Made by a program: the position numbers and the translations under genes. The notes below the pieces were generated by a model. The model did not search any database. It saw nothing but the letters and a program-made list of their open reading frames with translations, and was not told the origin of the DNA. DNA of 64,000 nt from Enoplolaimus lenunculus (Eukaryota; Nematoda; Enoplea; Enoplida; Thoracostomopsidae). Shown here in pieces: positions 59,904-64,000 of this stretch. Positions within the stretch are counted from its first letter, which is position 1. Each line of letters begins with the position of its first letter. The stretch is taken from assembly GCA_030248215.1 (NCBI GenBank), contig JASANG010003119.1, positions 328,586-392,585 on the forward strand. The letters run 5' to 3'.

Positions 59904-60306
59904 TTAGCGGGGAAGTTCAAATCTTGGCTGGAAGATTCGACTTAATGGCGGGAAATTCAAATTTTTGCTGGAAAATTCAAATTGTGGCAGGAAAATTCAA
60001 ATTTTGGCGGAAGAATTCAAATTTTGGCGGGAAATTCAAATTTTGGCGGGAAAATTCAAATTTTGGCGGGAAAATTCAAATTTTGGCGGCAAAATTCAAA
60101 TTTTGGCGGCAAAATTAAATTTGGCGGGAAAATTCAAATTTTGGCGTGAAATTCAAATTTTGGCGGGAAAATTTAAATTGTGGGGGGAAAATTCAAATTT
60201 TGGCGAGAAAGTTCAAATTTTGGCGGGAAATTCAAATTTTGGCGGGAAAATTCAAATTTTGGCAGGAAATTCAAATTTTTGCGGGAAAATTCAAATTTTG
60301 GCGGCT
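59904..60306 (+). repeat. 20-bp tandem array carrying E2F-like sites
   Basis: About 20 units of TTTTGGCGGGAAAATTCAAA are present, with 18- to 20-bp length variation. Seven units carry TTGGCGGGAAA exactly, which equals the classic E2F/DP consensus; the others have one or two changes (GGCGGCAAA, GGCAGGAAA, GGCGTGAAA). The open frames NSNFGGKIQIL and KFKFWRE are by-products of the repeat. Confidence 0.95.
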
Positions 60307-62219
60307 AACGTGTTAGTGACATTATTATGCTTGTGATTTTTCCTATACCAAACCAGCGGAGTTCCTATAGCCGTCATACAGGATTGTCTGCGCTGCACTC
60401 GTGATCATAAGTTTTCCACCTTAGAAAACGGGAAGCCTCTGTGCCACACATGAGCCGGAACCGAAATTCTGGTTGCACCCTGGTTTATATACACTTAAAA
60501 TCGATTTAAGCATTTCTTGTTCAAGCCGTGAACTTTATAATGTTTTTATACGGCGCCTGCTGTATCATTGTGTCGGCCGCGGTAAAATTGTCAACTTACT
60601 AAAAGAGTAGAAGTCAAGACAAAATAAAATATTAGGTTAATTGATAAACTGCTTCATAATATATTTTAAAACATCATTTGTAATTTTTTTAATATTCATT
60701 AGTTTTAATTTTTGCTAAATGTATCTTATTTAGAAAACTAAAGATTTTATTTATGCTCTTTGGACCGTGGCACAAGTCAGTTGTAGCACAATTTGATGGT
60801 TTTCTGATTTATTAAACGCACACTGCTAAAACGCGGGCGGCTTCAATAGTGATGTGCACCTGGGCATAACTTACTGTCGTGCTGCGCGCATTAGTCTGGA
60901 ACTACAACTACACAGTCGTGCAAAACTCGTGCTAACGCACTCGTTCCGTACTCATGGGTGCACTCTTTTGTTATTTACTTGCGCGGCAAGACAGAGATGC
61001 TATGGTACACGCACTCTCCTAAGCATCGTTCGACTCGTGCCACACACTTGGGCGGAACGTTTTGCTGCGGGACTGCCATCAAGTAAGCTTAACTATAAAT
61101 TAATTTTTTTGCTTGGCTTAGGTTTAGGCTTAGGCTTAGGCTTAAGAATATGCTCATTCGTTCGCTTAGGTTTAGGCTTTAGGCATAGGCTTGTGAATAT
61201 GCGTATAAATACTGTTCCGCACCTGTTCGTTACATTGACCCCGAAAACAATAGCTTAAACTTCTACAATAAAAGCGTAATAGTTTGAGACATCAGCCAGA
61301 ATTTGTGAATTCAAGTTTTTGACTACGTAAACGTTTTTTGTTTCGCTCCTGGTAAACCTTTATGTTTTCCAAGATGTTGGCATGCATATATCAGGATCGT
61401 AAACATTAGAGACCCGGATGTGTGCATGGACTAATTTGGTTACAGACACAAATTGTTAGTCGCACAATCCTTTAGTCAACTTTGTACTAAACGCTACACT
61501 TGTGGTAAAGTCCATTCGACTTTATGACTAAAAGTTAATATATAATAGACTTATAGTCTACTTAATCTGCTGGTTTGAATACTAAGTGACCAGTGTTAAC
61601 TTTAACCGCACTAGACTATGTTTAGTTTTATATTCCCTCCTCAGATGTATTCTCGATAGTATGTAGTTTGTCTTAAGGTACATTACCTACAATCCATTTG
61701 CTATGAGTATTAGCTGAAATCTTACAGGAAATTGCTTTTGGTCATCGAGCGTATGAAGTTTAAATTGTTTCGTTCAGAATAGTGAAATTGATTTTTCGGT
61801 ACAGCGCTTTTAAGTTTATGGTTTAAAATTTCTAAAGTTTATGTTTATCGGCCAAAATGCTCGCCTAAAGTGCATTCAGTATCAAACAGAGTTGCTCGTT
61901 TAATGTCGAAAGCCGCTTTGAATTATGTTTATTTTTAGAGCGAAGTACACAATATTGTAATTAAGCTAGTACGTTATACTACTTTACTGGAGTATATATA
62001 TTTTAGTTTTCAGTAAAATCAGCGTTCTTTCTCGTTCTAAAAACCCCCAAAAATTGGCTTATCATATGTTTATCATAATCAGTTATAAATTTGTTTGCGA
62101 ATCGTTAAAAAAAGTTTTGTTCATGCAAGTTTGCTACAATAAATTGATTTGAAAAATAACAATTTCATGTAAAATGTTATAAAAATTTTGAATGCATTTG
62201 CTATTTTTTTATAAATTTA
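60307..62219. other. Intergenic; TTAGGC-like tract 61110-61200
   Basis: GGTTTAGGCTTAGGCTTAGG at 61120 on is the clearest TTAGGC run in the window. A frame at 60854-61258 passes through it and is not taken as a gene. A MITE end, CCGAAATTCTGGTTGCACCC, lies at about 60461. Confidence 0.4.
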
Positions 62220-62667
62220 CTGTAGTGACACGAATAAGATTTGAGTAAATAAGAGGGGGGTCCTCATTTTGAGTCCCAATCAAAAGGAGTCCGTATCCCT
62301 AATTAGAGTCCGTAAGCGGATAGAGCCCCTAAACCCTAATTACAGTTCATAAATGTCAGTTATATTTACCTAATTGTAGCGCATGAATGACTCCAGGACC
62401 AAATAATGTTGAGTTCGAAACTTTAAAGCGCACTTCAGTTTTGAAAGTACATTCCTAAGTATAACCTTGCATTTATCGCTCAAGCTATTGACACAAGACA
62501 AATAAACGTTGAATTCAACGGATAATTGCAGTACCGGATATATCAGTAACGAAGGGTGGCAGAGCGTGGGTTAAAAATAAATAACAGTTCGTAACCAAAT
62601 AACAGGTGGTGTATCAACTGGTGAGGCCAAAAATCTATCAGCCCCCCTCTTATTCGGGTCACTACAG
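62220..62667 (+). mobile_element. MITE, CTGTAGTGAC family, complete
   Basis: The ends CTGTAGTGACACGAATAAG and CTTATTCGGGTCACTACAG are inverted repeats flanked by TA. The length is 448 bp, without coding capacity. A second copy, inverted, begins the window (1-263). Confidence 0.85.
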
Positions 62668-62698
62668 TATAGATAGCACGGCCCATGTTACGCTGAGG

Positions 62699-63971
62699 GC
62701 CGTCCCGCTGTCCCGGGACAGTGGGACAGTGGGACAGCCGGGACAGTGGGACACCGGGACAGTAGGACAGCGGGACTGTCCTACTAACCCATTGTCCCGC
62801 TGTGCTGCTGTCCCACTGTCCTACTGTCCCGCTGTCCTACTGTCCCGCTGTCCTACTGTCCCGCTGTCCTACTGTCCCGCTGTCCCACTGTCCTGCTGTC
62901 CCACTGTCCCACTGTCCCGCTGTCCCGCTGTCCTGCTGTCCCACTGTCCCGCTGTCCTACTGTCCCGCTGTCCTACTGTCCCGCTGTCCCACTGTCCTAC
63001 TGTCCCGCTGTCCCGCTGTCCCGCTGTCCTACTGCCTACTGTCCTACTGTCCCGCTGTCCTACCGTCCCACTGTCCCGCTGTCCCACTGTCCCGCTGTCC
63101 TACGGTCCAGCTGTCCCACTGTCCCACTGTCCCGCTGTCCTACTGTCCCGCTGTCCTACTGTCCCGCTGTCCCGCTGTCCTACTGTCCCGTTGTCCTACT
63201 GTCCCGCTGTCCTACTGTCCCGCTGTCCCACTGTCCCGCTGTCCTACTGTCCCGCTGTCCTACTGTCCTACTGTCCCGCTGTCCTACCGTCCCACTGTCC
63301 CGCTGTCCTGCTGTCCCGCTGTCCCACTGTCCTACTGTCCCGCTGTCCCGCTGTACTACTGTCCTACTGTCCCGCTGTCCCACTGTCCCGCTGTCCTACT
63401 GTCCTACTGTCCCGCTGTCCTGCTGTCCAACTGTCCCGCTGTCCTACTGTCCCACTGTCCTGCTGTCCCACGTCCTGCTGTCCCACTGTCCTACTGTCCC
63501 ACTGTCCCGCTGTCCCACTGTCCCTCTGTCCTACTGTCCCACTGTCCCGCTGTCCTACTGTCCAGCTGTCCTACTGTCCCGCTGTCCCACTGTCCCGCTG
63601 TCCTACTGTCCCACTGTCGTACTGTCCCCCTGTCCCGCTGTCCTACTGTCCCGCTGTCCTACTGTCCCGCTGTCCTACTGTCCCGCTGTCCTTCTGTCCC
63701 ACTGTCCCGCTGTCCTACTGTCCCGCTGTCCTACTGTCCCGCTGTCCTACTGTCCCGCTGTCCTACTGTCCCGCTGTCCTGCTGTCCCACTGTCCTACTG
63801 TCCCACTGTCCCGCTGTCCTACTGTCCCGCTGTCCTACTGTCCCGCTGTCCTACTGTCCAGCTTTCCTACTGTCCTACTGTCCAACTGTCCCACTGTCCC
63901 ACTGTCCCGCTGTCCTACTGTCCAGCTGCCCTACTGTCCCGCTGTCCTACTGTCCCACTGTCGTACTGTCT
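62699..63971. repeat. 8-bp satellite array CTGTCCYR with internal inversion
   Basis: About 155 units alternate between CTGTCCCG, CTGTCCTA and CTGTCCCA. From 62714 to 62776 the units read GGGACAG, the reverse orientation, before the main run. The first switch point is the perfect palindrome CTGTCCCGGGACAG (62708-62721). Three units make 24 bases, so long frames (GQRDSRTV) appear by chance. The array ends 29 bases before the window edge. Confidence 0.96.
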
Positions 63972-64000
63972 GGTCCTGGCTCAAATTATACAGCGGAAAC

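Noticed and set aside
59924-60336. Frames with NSNFGGKIQIL and KFKFWRE repeats
   Set aside because: Produced by the 20-bp E2F-like array. Two frames are open through the same DNA.
60854-61258. A 134-codon frame
   Set aside because: Its second half is translated from the TTAGGC-like tract (LGLGLGLGL) and the first half has no recognisable domain.
62869-63383. Minus-strand frames with GQRDSRTV repeats
   Set aside because: Three 8-bp satellite units make 24 bases, so the frame stays open by arithmetic. No non-repeat coding sequence adjoins it.

Overview
The window is animal nuclear DNA: AT-rich, with split genes, GT-AG introns and very many short non-autonomous transposons. Two host genes can be assembled from it. 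The organism is an invertebrate; the Mef2 exon layout, with introns after codons 18 and 86 and a third exon starting ALHRKE, is the one seen in deuterostome MEF2 genes. A tunicate is one candidate, but the sequence alone does not settle the species.

Gene 1, minus strand, 11258 to 6567: seven exons encode a 319-residue short-chain dehydrogenase of the HSD17B12/HSDL1 group. It has an N-terminal hydrophobic anchor, a Rossmann glycine motif, NNVG and a complete YxxxK. Gene 2, plus strand, 41235 to 52531: nine coding exons encode a MEF2 transcription factor of 1306 residues. The MADS box and MEF2 domain are near-canonical. The rest is a greatly enlarged Ala/Ser/Gln/Asn-rich tail that still holds a transactivation-like LSSAELS motif, an IKNEPKSPP sumoylation motif and a C-terminal KR motif. 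Nothing suggests that the two genes act together.

The remainder is repeats. Tandem arrays lie at 3.06-4.61 kb (18-bp unit), 41.34-41.72 kb (21-bp GC-rich unit, in Mef2 intron 1), 59.90-60.31 kb (20-bp unit carrying E2F-like sites) and 62.70-63.97 kb (8-bp unit). A LINE reverse-transcriptase relic lies between two tRNA-derived SINE copies at 12.6-14.06 kb. More than thirty miniature inverted-repeat elements can be outlined. Many have CAGGG-type ends and carry, just inside the ends, arrays of a short word that differs between families (CCGATG, CCGGAA, CCGGAG, CCGGAT, CGGATT, GATTCC, GTTCCT, GAGACT). Long foldback elements lie at 4.64-5.54, 29.6-30.0 and 32.6-33.3 kb. Introns of both genes contain such elements, and Mef2 intron 5 is almost entirely one element.

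Between 14 and 41 kb no gene could be supported. This span may hold 5' noncoding exons and regulatory DNA of Mef2, or may be intergenic.
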